NCBI GenBank assembly: GCA_036159995.1
Contig: JAYYEI010000038.1
Location: 1-37,643 of the forward strand
DNA: 37,643 nucleotides
From: UBA8752 sp036159995
GTDB taxonomy: Bacteria; Bacteroidota; Bacteroidia; Flavobacteriales_D; Sanyastnellaceae
Direction of reading: 5' to 3'
Shown here piece after piece: positions 1-8,098 of the stretch. Each line of letters begins with the position of its first letter. The first letter of the stretch is position 1. The notes beneath the pieces are model-generated. The model was not told the DNA's origin. It saw only the letters and a list, made by a program, of their open reading frames with translations, and ran no database searches. The position numbers were made by a program, and so were the translations under genes.

Positions 1-1
1 C

Positions 2-844
2 ACCGAATACGGTGAGGGTCGGATGATCCTCGAGCGCGACTCCCTCTGGGTCGCCCCGACCGACCACCTCTCCGGCACCACCTTCGACGCAGACCAAGCC
101 ACGGGCCTGTGGACCCATTACACCCGGCACGACTACGCCCATTTCAACCCATTCCATACGTGGGTCGAATTCATCAATCGCCTCCTCGGCGCCTTCGCCG
201 GACTGCCCGCCCTGCTGCTCGTTGCCCTGAGCCTCATCGCCGGTCTTCGCCATCGGAATTGGTGGCCGCTGTGGCCCGCACTCGGTGCCCTGCTGGCCCT
301 CGGCTTCGTCGCGTGGCTCGGCAAGAAGGTCGTGGATGGCAACCTCATCCCGGGGTCCATCACCTTGCACATGCTCGGTGCCCTGGCCATCCTGGGATTG
401 CAGCTCATGACCCTGAGAAAAGCCGGTGCGAAGGCCCCCATCGTCAACGTCCGCTCAAGACGCTGGATCTGGGGAGCGGCTGTGCTGGCCCTGGCCCAAC
501 TCGTGTTTGGCACGCAGGTCCGCGAGGCCGTCGATCACCTCGTCCATGACGGCGTGGCTCGAAGTGAATGGCTGGAGCTGCTACCGGAATGGTGGAAAGG
601 CCATCGAACGGCCTTCTGGGCCGTACTCGGGGGACACCTCCTGTGGTTGTGGCCTGGACTTCAATCGGGCCGGACCACCGCATGGGAATGGGCCATCATC
701 GCCCTCCTCGCAGGCCAATTCGCGACCGGACTCGCCTTCGGATGGCTGGGCATGCCGGCGGCCGCTCAGCCGATCCACCTGATGCTGGCCGTCGGCCTCG
801 TCCTCACGGACGGCTGGCTGCTGGGCGCGCAGCCACGGCAGTGA
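2..844 (+). CDS. ctaA: Heme A synthase (COX15/CtaA family), 5' end cut by window
   Basis: This inner-membrane enzyme converts heme O to heme A for cytochrome oxidase. The frame is open to the window edge with no stop, so the N-terminus lies outside; the first ATG (23) is internal by comparison with the family, where the equivalent segment follows the first transmembrane helix and a periplasmic loop. Visible signs are the HTWVEFINRLLGA segment, in which the His and Glu are the conserved heme-ligand/catalytic region of the family, followed by alternating hydrophobic helices, the second-half motif FGTQVREAVDHL, and a late His in QPIHLML. About 280 residues remain of a usual 330-350. The last 41 bases overlap the 3' end of the convergent YhhN gene. 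The family call is firm; the reaction is inferred from the family. Confidence 0.9.
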   Translation, partial: TEYGEGRMILERDSLWVAPTDHLSGTTFDADQATGLWTHYTRHDYAHFNPFHTWVEFINRLLGAFAGLPALLLVALSLIAGLRHRNWWPLWPALGALLALGFVAWLGKKVVDGNLIPGSITLHMLGALAILGLQLMTLRKAGAKAPIVNVRSRRWIWGAAVLALAQLVFGTQVREAVDHLVHDGVARSEWLELLPEWWKGHRTAFWAVLGGHLLWLWPGLQSGRTTAWEWAIIALLAGQFATGLAFGWLGMPAAAQPIHLMLAVGLVLTDGWLLGAQPRQ

Positions 845-1577
845 ATCCCACCGCAAGGGCCCATTGGGCCAGGATGTACGTGGCCATCACCCAGAGGTGA
901 CCGTGGGCAATCGGCTCCTCGCCGAACCGCCCAAAGGCCAGGATCATGTCGCTGGCCACGAACGCGGTGGACCCCAGACGCAAGGCGCGGACGCCGGGTC
1001 CTGGCGCCAGGAACCAGCTGAGGGTGGCCATGATGGTGATGACGAATGCGTACACCGCCACGGCCGGTCCGAGCTCGCCCGCGGGTTCCCACAGGGCGCG
1101 CACCACGGCCGCTGCTTCGACTGCAAGGAGGCCACACGCTACGGCGCGAACCCACAGGGTGGATGGCCCGGAACCCAATCGGTAGGCCATCCTCAAGGCC
1201 AAAATGAAGAGGACGTGGCCCAAAAGGAAACTGACGAGGCCAATCAGGAAAGCGGTGTCCCCGGAAAAGGTGAGGGCGATGTCGCCGACCCAGCACAGGG
1301 CCATGGCGGCCCACACGCGGTTGCGCAATCCGATATGCGCTCCCTCTCGGTTGTAGAGGGCCAGCCCGAGCCTGAGTGCGAGAAGAGGCACAATGAGGGC
1401 CTTGGCCGCATCGTGGACGCCCTTCCACTCCTTTGGCTCCCAAACCGACTCCCCGCCCGGCAACTCGGTGAGCCCGAAGGCGGAAGCCACGAACAACGCG
1501 AGCACCACCGTCACGAGGGCAGCATCCACAGTCTGCTCACCACGCAGCGTCGGTTCTTGGGAAGGTCCATGGGTCAT
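804..1577 (-). CDS. YhhN family integral membrane protein (lysoplasmalogenase-like)
   Basis: The 257-residue protein is almost entirely hydrophobic with about seven to eight predicted membrane segments. It carries the YhhN/TMEM86 signature pattern WVGDIALTF, then FLIGLVSFLLGHVLFI, and later GSTAFVASDMILAFGRF with ATYILAQWAL near the C-terminus. Members related to TMEM86 hydrolyse the vinyl ether bond of lysoplasmalogens, but most bacterial members are untested, so the substrate is not claimed. The start is the ATG at 1577, which follows a rho-independent terminator and a GCATTTTG element (1583-1590 on the opposite strand reading) five bases upstream. The gene converges on and overlaps the heme A synthase gene by 41 bases. 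Confidence 0.85.
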   Translation of the reverse strand: MTHGPSQEPTLRGEQTVDAALVTVVLALFVASAFGLTELPGGESVWEPKEWKGVHDAAKALIVPLLALRLGLALYNREGAHIGLRNRVWAAMALCWVGDIALTFSGDTAFLIGLVSFLLGHVLFILALRMAYRLGSGPSTLWVRAVACGLLAVEAAAVVRALWEPAGELGPAVAVYAFVITIMATLSWFLAPGPGVRALRLGSTAFVASDMILAFGRFGEEPIAHGHLWVMATYILAQWALAVGFTAVAARPAASRP

Positions 1578-1591
1578 GTCCGCAAAATGCC

Positions 1592-1631
1592 CAAAAAAAG
1601 CGGAGGGCAGACCCCGTCGGGAATGCCCTCC
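1592..1631 (-). terminator. Rho-independent terminator after the dockerin-tailed secreted protein
   Basis: The 8-bp arms GGAGGGCA (1602-1609) and TGCCCTCC (1624-1631) pair perfectly around a 14-base loop. On the minus strand the hairpin is followed by GC and a run of seven T (plus-strand A run 1593-1599). It would end transcripts from the two minus-strand genes upstream and insulate the YhhN gene, which starts 15 bases further on. Confidence 0.75.
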
Positions 1632-1681
1632 TTCCTTTGAACCAAACCAAAATGTTCAATTGGAAATGCTGTAGGATCTGA

Positions 1682-2086
1682 TCATTCGCAGATCTGCCCG
1701 TAATAGCCGAGGATGAACAGCAAGTCGGGTGCTCCGACCACGCCGTCTTCGTTGGTATCGTAATCCCCACAGTCCGAGAGGCACCCGTAGTATCCGAGCA
1801 CATCGAGGATGTCTGTCGTGGAGACCAGGCCGTCGCCGTTGACGTCTCCAGGACAGGGGGTGTTGTTGTCCGGCTGCTGAAAGCCCTGCGTGAGGTACTG
1901 TCCAGGGATGCTGGCCGTGCCCGTGAAGGACTGGCCGATCGTTCCGTCGAGGTCGACGCTGCCGTCCGCACCGGCGTGGAAGCCGGAGGTGATGGCGTGG
2001 CGTCCAAGGACCGCCTGGGCGGAGACCTCTTCGGTGAACAACCCGCACCCGGCGAGCAGCATGGCGAGGAGAAGGATTCGCTTCAT
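1682..2086 (-). CDS. Small secreted protein with dockerin-like Ca-binding tail
   Basis: A 134-residue exported protein. The N-terminus is a signal sequence that could be read as a lipoprotein signal (LLAGC, Cys14) or as a type I signal cleaved after VSA. Residues 25-72 match a short module common in Bacteroidota surface proteins, with GTIGQSFTGT and a closing TQGFQQP. Residues 78-134 hold two EF-hand-like loops of dockerin type, one with D81, N83, D85 and D92, the other around residues 108-121, each followed by a short helix (DILDVLGYYGC, DLLFILGYYG). The gene lies 37 bases after the large coiled-coil gene on the same strand and is probably cotranscribed with it. A very similar tail ends the metalloprotease-like protein at 27777-29789. 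The role is unknown; surface location is inferred. Confidence 0.75.
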   Translation of the reverse strand: MKRILLLAMLLAGCGLFTEEVSAQAVLGRHAITSGFHAGADGSVDLDGTIGQSFTGTASIPGQYLTQGFQQPDNNTPCPGDVNGDGLVSTTDILDVLGYYGCLSDCGDYDTNEDGVVGAPDLLFILGYYGQICE

Positions 2087-2123
2087 CTGAGTGCTGTCTT
2101 TAGGGTGAATTCGGGTCCCTGAA

Positions 2124-5100
2124 TCAGAGGTTCACGAAGATGTTCAAACCGGTGGCCTCGCCGTCAATGCTCAGCTGGGCGGCGAGAAGGCCGGTCCGGC
2201 TGGTCATGGCCGATACGTCGGCATCGGTGATGTCAAACTCGATCTCCGTGGCGCTGTTCACGGTCACCGTGAGGGTGGCCTCATTGCCATCGAGGTGGAG
2301 CTTGTACGTACCGGCGGCCAGGTTGGCGCCCGTGACCGTGACGGTCACAGCAGCTGCACCGAGGTCGGCACCGAGTCCGGTATACGTTCCGCTGCTCAGA
2401 TAGCTGTAGGCCTGCGGCGTCGTCATGGCCGTGGAAATGGCCCCGTCGACATAGCTCTTGTTGGCGGCCGCGGATCCGAGGCTCGGGGACGGCACCGTCA
2501 GAAGACCGGACACACTCAAGGAGCTGGCACTCACACTCTGCAAGTTGCTGGTGCCCGTGACGGTCATGGAACCGGCAGCAACACCGCCCGTGAGGGCGAT
2601 CAGGTCACCCGCAGTGGTCACAGACCCCGTCGTGGCATCGATGCTGAACTTCGTGGCCCCGTTGGCTCCGATCCGGACATTTCCATCCACGCCGAACGTG
2701 CCATCGAACTCCGAGTTGCCAGACACATCGAGCGTGCTGCTCAAGGTGGTGGCCCCTGTCGCGTCAAGCGTACCGCCGACCGTGGCATTGCCACTGGCGT
2801 CCATCGTGCCCGTGGACACGCCCGTGGTGAAGGAACCATTGGCGGTCTCAATGCCCGTCCAGGTCTCTCCGGCTCCGGCATGGAGCGTCACGTCCGTCTG
2901 GTCGAAGTAATCCGTAGCCGCGATCTCATCAGCGTTGGCCTTGGCCTGCGCGTCGAGGGCCTCATCGGCACCGACCAAGCTCGTGACTGCAGCGATGTAG
3001 TTCGTGGTGGCATTGGCCGTGTAAGCACCATCCGTGCCCAAGCCAGCACCGGCCTGCGTGTCGTCCAGCTCCGTCTGCAAAGCAGCCTCGGCATTGTCGC
3101 TCGCCAACTCGTTGGCATCCACATCTTGTTGGACAGCCAGGATGGCGGCGTCAGCATCGGACTCGTTCTGGTCCACGTCTTGCTGGACAGCCAAGATGGC
3201 CGCATCAGCGTCAGCTTCGTTCTGGTTCACGTCGTTCTGAACAGCCGTCACAGCAGCAGCCGTGGTCGGGTCAGCCTCCAGAGCGTCCAAGCGCAGATCC
3301 AAGGCAGCGTCAGCAGCGTCGGCATCAGACTCGTTCTGGTTCACGTCGTTCTGAACAGCCGTCACAGCAGCAGCCGTGGTCGGGTCAGCCTCCAGGGCGT
3401 CCAAGCGCAGATCCAAGGCAGCGTCAGCAGCGTCGGCATCAGACTCATTCTGGTTCACGTCGTTCTGAACAGCCGTCACAGCAGCAGCCGTGGTCGGGTC
3501 AGCCTCCAGGGCATCCAAGCGGAGGTCCAAAGCCGCGTCAGCAGCGTCGGCGTCGGACTCGTTCTGATTCACGTCGGTCTGGACAGCCGCAACAGCCGTA
3601 GCCGTCGTCGGATCCAACTCCAGGGCGTCAAGACGGCCGCTCAAGGCAGACTCAGCGTTGTCGCTGGCCAACTCGTTGGCGTCAACGTCATCTTGAACTG
3701 CCTTGACAGCAGCGTCGAGGAGCTCGTCCGCACTCACGAGGCTGGTCGCCGTTCCGATGTAGTTCGTTCCCGTGTTCGTGAAGTAGGAACCGTCAGCAGA
3801 AAGACCAGCACCTTCCTGGGTCGGGTCGAGCATGTCCTCCACGATGGCCGAGATGGACGGCACGCTGGAAGGCAGGTTGTCGATCTGGTCTTGCAAATCA
3901 GAGTCAGCAGCAGCACGGGCAGTGGACTCGTTGGAGATGACCGTCGCGTTCGTGGTGATGCCGGAAGCGTTCGTGGCGATGTCCGTGGCGTTGCCAAAAA
4001 TACCGGAAGCGTTCGTGGAGATGCCGGAAGCGTTCGTGGCAATGTCCGTGGCGTTGCCGGAAATGGCCGTCGCATTGGTGGACATGGCGCCGTAGTTGTT
4101 CGAGATGTTCGTCGCGTTGGTGGCGATGTCCGTGGCGTTGCCAGAAATACCGGAAGCGTTGCCGGAAATGGCCGTCGCATTGGTGGAGATGGCACCTTCG
4201 TTGGCGGCGATGTCCGTGGCGTTGCCGTCGATCTGACCCTGGAGGTCTCCGTCGGCTGCGATGCGGGCAGACGTTTCGGAAGAGAGGGCCGTCGTGTTGG
4301 CGAGAATCTCAGCGGAATGGGCCGTATCGAGGGAGTCGATGGCGTCCAGTGCGGCGGTCGAGCTCTCGTTTTCGAGGGCCGTCACGCGGGCGTCGAGGGC
4401 GGCATCGGCCACACCGTTGGCACTGATCATTCCGGAGAGGAAAGAGTCATTGTTGAAGCGGGCCGTGGCCTCGGCATCGATGTTGTCCTGAAGCGTTCCG
4501 TCCGCTGCGGCGCGGGCAGCAGCCTCGTCGGAAATGGCTCCCGCATTCGTGGAGATGCCCGATGCGTTGGCAGCGATGTCCGTGTCATTGCTGTCGATCT
4601 GACCCTGCAGGCCACTGTCAGCGCTGGCACGAGCCGCGGCTTCATCGGAGATGGCACCGGCGTTCGTAGAAATACCGGTAGCGTTAATGGCGATGTTCGA
4701 AGTATTCACGGAAATGCCGGAAGCATTCGTGGCGATGTCCGTGTCATTGCCGTCGATCTGGCCCTGCAGACCACTGTCGGCCGTGGCGCGGGCGGAAGCC
4801 TCATCGGAGATGGCCCCGGCATTGGCAGAGATGCCAGACGCATTCGTCGCGATGTCCGCGTCATTGCCGTCGATCTGGCCCTGAAGACCACTGTCGGCCG
4901 TGGCGCGGGCGGCAGCCTCATCGGAGATGGCACCGGCGTTCGTGGAGATGGCAGCAGCATTGGTGGAGCCTGTCGCAGCATTGGCGGCGATGTCCGTGTC
5001 ATTGCTGTCGATCTGGCCTTGCAGACCGCTGTCCGCCGTGGCGCGAGCCGCAGCTTCGTCGGAGATGGCACCGGCGTTCGTGGAGATCGCAGCAGCATTC

Positions 5101-5654
5101 GTGGAGATCGCAGCAGCATTCGTGGCTCCCGTCGCAGCGTTGGCGGCGATGTCCGTGTCGTTGCTGTCAATCTGGCCCTGCAAACCGCTATCGGCGGAAG
5201 CGCGGTCAGCGGCTTCCTGGGCGGTCACCACAGCCAAGCTGTCGGCTTTGGGCTCGGGAGCACTCGTAGCGTACAAGGCGACCGGAACGGAAGTCACTGC
5301 CATGGACCCGAAAGTTTCGAATCCACCACCACTGTTGACCTCCACTTGGAAGGCGAAGCCACCAGCGGCCCAATCGACAGAAGCGAGACCTTCCGCACCC
5401 TCGACACTGCCGATGGTGAGGTTGATCAGGCCGAAGCCGTCGGTCATGACCCCGTTGTGGGTCTCCGTCCAGACGGCAGCATCCGCTGCGTCAGTCAGGG
5501 TAAAGCGAACGTCCAGGGTCGCGTTTTCCAGTGCATCACCGTCCGCATCGCGGGCGACAGCCTGGTAAGCAATCCCATAGCTTTGCTGGGCTTGAGCGGC
5601 GAAAGCCGTGACCAGCAGAACTGCGGACAGAAGGAGTGAGCGCATCAAATTCAT
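2124..5654 (-). CDS. Large repetitive coiled-coil surface protein
   Basis: A 1176-residue exported protein. Residues 1-22 are a signal peptide. Residues 24-133 form a beta-rich module widespread in Bacteroidota surface proteins (YGIAYQAVARDADGDAL, then DGFGLINLTIG, ending SVPVALYA). From about 135 to 890 the chain is a long low-complexity repeat built on SGLQGQIDSNDTDIAANA, GISTNAGAISDEAAARATAD and a 38-residue unit VQNDVNQNESDADAADAALD..., the kind of Asn/Asp/Ala-rich trimeric coiled coil seen in fibre and adhesin stalks. The remaining C-terminus has beta-strand repeats (TLDATGATTLSSTLDVSGN) and an IPT-like end domain, and I see no type IX sorting domain. It heads a two-gene minus-strand unit. 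A fibrous adhesin or stalk is inferred from architecture only. A 1114-residue frame antisense to it is a by-product of its biased codons. Confidence 0.8.
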   Translation of the reverse strand: MNLMRSLLLSAVLLVTAFAAQAQQSYGIAYQAVARDADGDALENATLDVRFTLTDAADAAVWTETHNGVMTDGFGLINLTIGSVEGAEGLASVDWAAGGFAFQVEVNSGGGFETFGSMAVTSVPVALYATSAPEPKADSLAVVTAQEAADRASADSGLQGQIDSNDTDIAANAATGATNAAAISTNAAAISTNAGAISDEAAARATADSGLQGQIDSNDTDIAANAATGSTNAAAISTNAGAISDEAAARATADSGLQGQIDGNDADIATNASGISANAGAISDEASARATADSGLQGQIDGNDTDIATNASGISVNTSNIAINATGISTNAGAISDEAAARASADSGLQGQIDSNDTDIAANASGISTNAGAISDEAAARAAADGTLQDNIDAEATARFNNDSFLSGMISANGVADAALDARVTALENESSTAALDAIDSLDTAHSAEILANTTALSSETSARIAADGDLQGQIDGNATDIAANEGAISTNATAISGNASGISGNATDIATNATNISNNYGAMSTNATAISGNATDIATNASGISTNASGIFGNATDIATNASGITTNATVISNESTARAAADSDLQDQIDNLPSSVPSISAIVEDMLDPTQEGAGLSADGSYFTNTGTNYIGTATSLVSADELLDAAVKAVQDDVDANELASDNAESALSGRLDALELDPTTATAVAAVQTDVNQNESDADAADAALDLRLDALEADPTTAAAVTAVQNDVNQNESDADAADAALDLRLDALEADPTTAAAVTAVQNDVNQNESDADAADAALDLRLDALEADPTTAAAVTAVQNDVNQNEADADAAILAVQQDVDQNESDADAAILAVQQDVDANELASDNAEAALQTELDDTQAGAGLGTDGAYTANATTNYIAAVTSLVGADEALDAQAKANADEIAATDYFDQTDVTLHAGAGETWTGIETANGSFTTGVSTGTMDASGNATVGGTLDATGATTLSSTLDVSGNSEFDGTFGVDGNVRIGANGATKFSIDATTGSVTTAGDLIALTGGVAAGSMTVTGTSNLQSVSASSLSVSGLLTVPSPSLGSAAANKSYVDGAISTAMTTPQAYSYLSSGTYTGLGADLGAAAVTVTVTGANLAAGTYKLHLDGNEATLTVTVNSATEIEFDITDADVSAMTSRTGLLAAQLSIDGEATGLNIFVNL
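3231..3686 (-). repeat. 114-bp tandem repeat inside the coiled-coil gene
   Basis: The repeat phase can be followed through GTCGTTCTGA at 3231, 3345 and 3459, exactly 114 bases apart, with a diverged copy at 3573. The first two copies differ at only about two positions, the third at more, and the fourth is clearly older. Each unit encodes 38 residues with the frame kept. Confidence 0.85.
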
Positions 5655-5768
5655 CTCGGTTAAGATTTCTCAGAGACTGAAGATACGCATAAACTTCGAT
5701 AAAACACAGAAAATCGTCGTCGAACTAAAAATTTTCTCTTGTACAGGGAAAAAATATCCACATACAGA
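5655..5768. promoter_or_regulatory. AT-rich divergent intergenic region
   Basis: This stretch is far more AT-rich than its surroundings and separates the divergent coiled-coil gene and DUF4286-rsmA pair. On the minus strand TATCTTCA (5678-5685) resembles the Bacteroidota -7 element TAnnTTTG and would give a leader of about 20 bases for the coiled-coil gene. No convincing -33 TTG was found at the right spacing, so the exact promoter positions are unsure. Confidence 0.4.
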
Positions 5769-6101
5769 GTGAATACAGAGTTACTATATAATGTCACGAT
5801 CAGCGTCGACCCTGAGGTCCAAGCCTCCTGGCTCTCTTGGATGCTGGAGGAACACCTGCGGGACATGCTGGGTACGGGATGCTTCTTGGGCTTTCGCTTC
5901 AGCGAACTGTCTGCCGACGGCGTCGACGGTCCGACCTACACCGTCCAATACGAGTTGGCGAGTCAAGCAGACTTCAGCCGCTATGAATCCGACCACGCCC
6001 CCGCTATGCGCCAGAAGGGGCTCGAGAAATTTGGCACGAAGGCCCTGGCCTTCCGGAGCACCATGCGTGTCCTGGCCCAAGGCGCCCTTCGAGACCAATG
6101 A
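5769..6101 (+). CDS. DUF4286 family protein
   Basis: A protein of about 110 residues matching the DUF4286 pattern: LLYNVTISVDPEV at the start, WLSWMLEEHL, the TYTVQYE strand, and RQKGLEKFGTKALAFRS near the end. The fold is expected to be a ferredoxin-like alpha/beta barrel unit, and no function is established. The family usually begins right at the (I/L)YNVT strand, so I place the start at GTG 5769; a TTG at 5739 in the same frame would add ten residues. The stop overlaps the rsmA start as ATGA (6098-6101), so the two are probably translated together, and DUF4286 next to rsmA is a recurrent arrangement in Bacteroidota. Confidence 0.8.
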   Translation: MNTELLYNVTISVDPEVQASWLSWMLEEHLRDMLGTGCFLGFRFSELSADGVDGPTYTVQYELASQADFSRYESDHAPAMRQKGLEKFGTKALAFRSTMRVLAQGALRDQ

Positions 6102-6901
6102 GCCGCAACCGCCACCACAGGGACGACGGGGTCACCGCCAAGAAGCACCTCGGACAGCACTTCCTGAAGGACCCGGCTGTCTCGGTCCGCATCGCTTCTC
6201 TCTTGTCGGAGAACGCCTCTCCGCAAATCCTCGAAGTGGGTCCGGGCACGGGCGCATTGACCCGTCCGCTCATCCATCGGTTCGGAGAAGGCGTACACGT
6301 GGTGGAAATCGATGCGGAGTCCGTGACCTATCTACGTGAGGCCGAATGGATGAACCCGGATCACGTTCACGCAGCCGATTTGCTCCGCAGCACCCCGGAA
6401 GCGCTCGGCATGACGGGACCCTTTTCCGTGGCGGGCAACTTCCCTTACAACATCAGCAGCCAGATCCTCTTCAAGGTGCTGGACTGGCGTGACCGGGTTC
6501 CCGAATGCGTGGGCATGTTCCAGAAGGAGGTCGCAGACCGCGTCTGTGCCGAACACGGCTCCAAGACCTATGGCATTCTCTCCGTCCTGCTCCAGGTCTA
6601 CTACCGCTGCGAGTACGCGTTCACCGTCGGTCCCGGGGCCTTCCTCCCTCCGCCCAAGGTCCAGTCCGGCGTCATTCGGCTCGTCCGTACCCCAGACGAG
6701 GACCCGGACATCGACTACGAGGTCCTGCGGCGCGTGGTCAAGGCCGGCTTCGGCCAGCGCCGGAAAACCCTGCGCAACGCCCTCCGCGCCGGCGGGTTTG
6801 ACGCCGACACCATTCCAGAAGCGTGGTTGGGAAAGCGGGCGGAGCAACTCTCTCCCCGCGACTTCGTCGAGCTCGCCCGGGCCGTGCGCCCGGTTCAGTG
6901 A
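6098..6901 (+). CDS. rsmA: 16S rRNA (A1518/A1519) dimethyltransferase RsmA/KsgA
   Basis: The enzyme uses S-adenosylmethionine to dimethylate two adjacent adenines in the 3' terminal hairpin of 16S rRNA during late small-subunit assembly. The 267-residue length is typical. Visible motifs are the N-terminal KKHLGQHFLKD, SAM motif I EVGPGTG (46-52), the acidic end of strand 2 (EID, 70-72), the catalytic motif IV NFPYN (114-118), FLPPPKVQSGVI, and the C-terminal RRKTLRNAL. The ATG overlaps the stop of the DUF4286 gene by four bases, which fixes the start. Confidence 0.97.
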   Translation: MSRNRHHRDDGVTAKKHLGQHFLKDPAVSVRIASLLSENASPQILEVGPGTGALTRPLIHRFGEGVHVVEIDAESVTYLREAEWMNPDHVHAADLLRSTPEALGMTGPFSVAGNFPYNISSQILFKVLDWRDRVPECVGMFQKEVADRVCAEHGSKTYGILSVLLQVYYRCEYAFTVGPGAFLPPPKVQSGVIRLVRTPDEDPDIDYEVLRRVVKAGFGQRRKTLRNALRAGGFDADTIPEAWLGKRAEQLSPRDFVELARAVRPVQ

Positions 6902-6979
6902 ACCGCTCAAGGGCGATTCCTACAGACAGAAGGGAGCACAATTGAAACCGGGAAACGGACTGTCCGTTCTCGGTATGTC

Positions 6980-6987
6980 TATCTTTC
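6980..6987 (+). promoter_or_regulatory. Candidate -7 element for fbp
   Basis: TATCTTTC matches seven of eight positions of the Bacteroidota TAnnTTTG element and lies 16 bases before the fbp ATG. No clear -33 TTG is present at a suitable distance, so this is a weak call. Confidence 0.25.
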
Positions 6988-7003
6988 TCCCAAGCTCTCT
7001 GCA

Positions 7004-8035
7004 ATGATCGGAGCGAACACGCTACAAGAATTCGTTGTGGCGCGTCAGGCTGAATTCGCCGGCGCCACAGGTGACCTCTCACGGCTCCTGACCGACATCG
7101 GGACGGCCGCCAAGATGGTCAACCGGCACATCAACCGCGCCGGACTCTCGGGCATTCTGGGTGCCCACACCCCCGATGGAAACGGCAGCACCAACGTGCA
7201 GGGCGAGGCCCAGCAGAAACTCGATGTGTATGCCGACAACACCTTCCACCGCGTCCTGCGGTCCTGCCTGAAGGTCGGTGGCATCGTCTCCGAAGAGCAG
7301 CCCGGCATCCTACACGTCGACCACCGTGGGCGGGGCCAAGGCAAGGGCTACGGCAAATACGTGGTCTGCATCGACCCCCTCGACGGTTCGTCCAACATCG
7401 ACGTCAACATCAGCGTCGGCACCATCTTCGGCATCCACCGCCGCCGGACCCCCCTGACGGAGCCCGCCGCCATGGAGGACTTCCTGGAGCCCGCCAAGGA
7501 CCTCGTCGCCGCTGGCTACGTCCTCTATGGCAGCTCCACGATGATGGTCTACTCCACGGGATGTGGCGTCAATGGCTTCACCTACGACCCCTCCATCGGG
7601 GAGTTCTTCCTCTCCCACCCTGACATGAAGTTCCCGGAGCAGGCCCGGGTCTACAGCATGAACGAGTCCTACCTAGACGAGGCTGTGGCCGGGGTCAAGC
7701 CGTTCATCAAGGAATGCCGGACGCGCGGCCTGACCGCCCGGTACACCGGTGCCCTCGTGGCCGACTTCCACCGAAACCTCATCAACGGCGGCATCTACCT
7801 CTATCCGGGCACCGAGGAGAAACCCGGCGGCAAACTCCGCATGCTGTACGAAGCCCAGCCTCTTGCCTTCCTCGCCCACCAGGCCGGCGGGTCCACCCGG
7901 TGCCACCACCACAATCTGCTCTATCGTACGCCCACCTCGCTCCACGAGCGCACCCCCCTCTTCACAGGCAACACCGAAGAGGTGGACCGCCTAGTCCGCT
8001 CCATGGAGGCGGCCGTGGAGAACATCCCCTCCTGA
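7004..8035 (+). CDS. fbp: Class I fructose-1,6-bisphosphatase
   Basis: A cytoplasmic enzyme of gluconeogenesis that hydrolyses fructose 1,6-bisphosphate to fructose 6-phosphate using divalent metal. The 343-residue protein has the class I FBPase landmarks: VNRHINRAGLSGILG, GEAQQKLDVYAD, the metal-site acidic pair in IVSEEQP (E97, E98), the signature DPLDGSSNID (124-133), the NESYLDEA and RYTGALVADFHRNL segments, GGIYLYP, and the C-terminal LRMLYEAQPLAFLAHQAGG. It stands alone, about 100 bases after rsmA, with its own candidate promoter. Confidence 0.97.
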   Translation: MIGANTLQEFVVARQAEFAGATGDLSRLLTDIGTAAKMVNRHINRAGLSGILGAHTPDGNGSTNVQGEAQQKLDVYADNTFHRVLRSCLKVGGIVSEEQPGILHVDHRGRGQGKGYGKYVVCIDPLDGSSNIDVNISVGTIFGIHRRRTPLTEPAAMEDFLEPAKDLVAAGYVLYGSSTMMVYSTGCGVNGFTYDPSIGEFFLSHPDMKFPEQARVYSMNESYLDEAVAGVKPFIKECRTRGLTARYTGALVADFHRNLINGGIYLYPGTEEKPGGKLRMLYEAQPLAFLAHQAGGSTRCHHHNLLYRTPTSLHERTPLFTGNTEEVDRLVRSMEAAVENIPS

Positions 8036-8098
8036 GGCCGGCCCACCCGTTCCGTAAGCTGTCGGGTCGTCGTAGCCTTGTGGTCACAATTGACCAGC

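Noticed and set aside
2295..5639. 1114-residue open frame antisense to the coiled-coil gene
   Set aside because: It mirrors the repeat structure of the real gene, has no domain or signal peptide, and arises from repetitive Ala/Asp/Asn codons.
8036..8098. Possible cobalamin riboswitch before the BtuB-like receptor
   Set aside because: The gap is only 63 bases, too short for a cobalamin riboswitch, and no B12-box-like sequence was seen.
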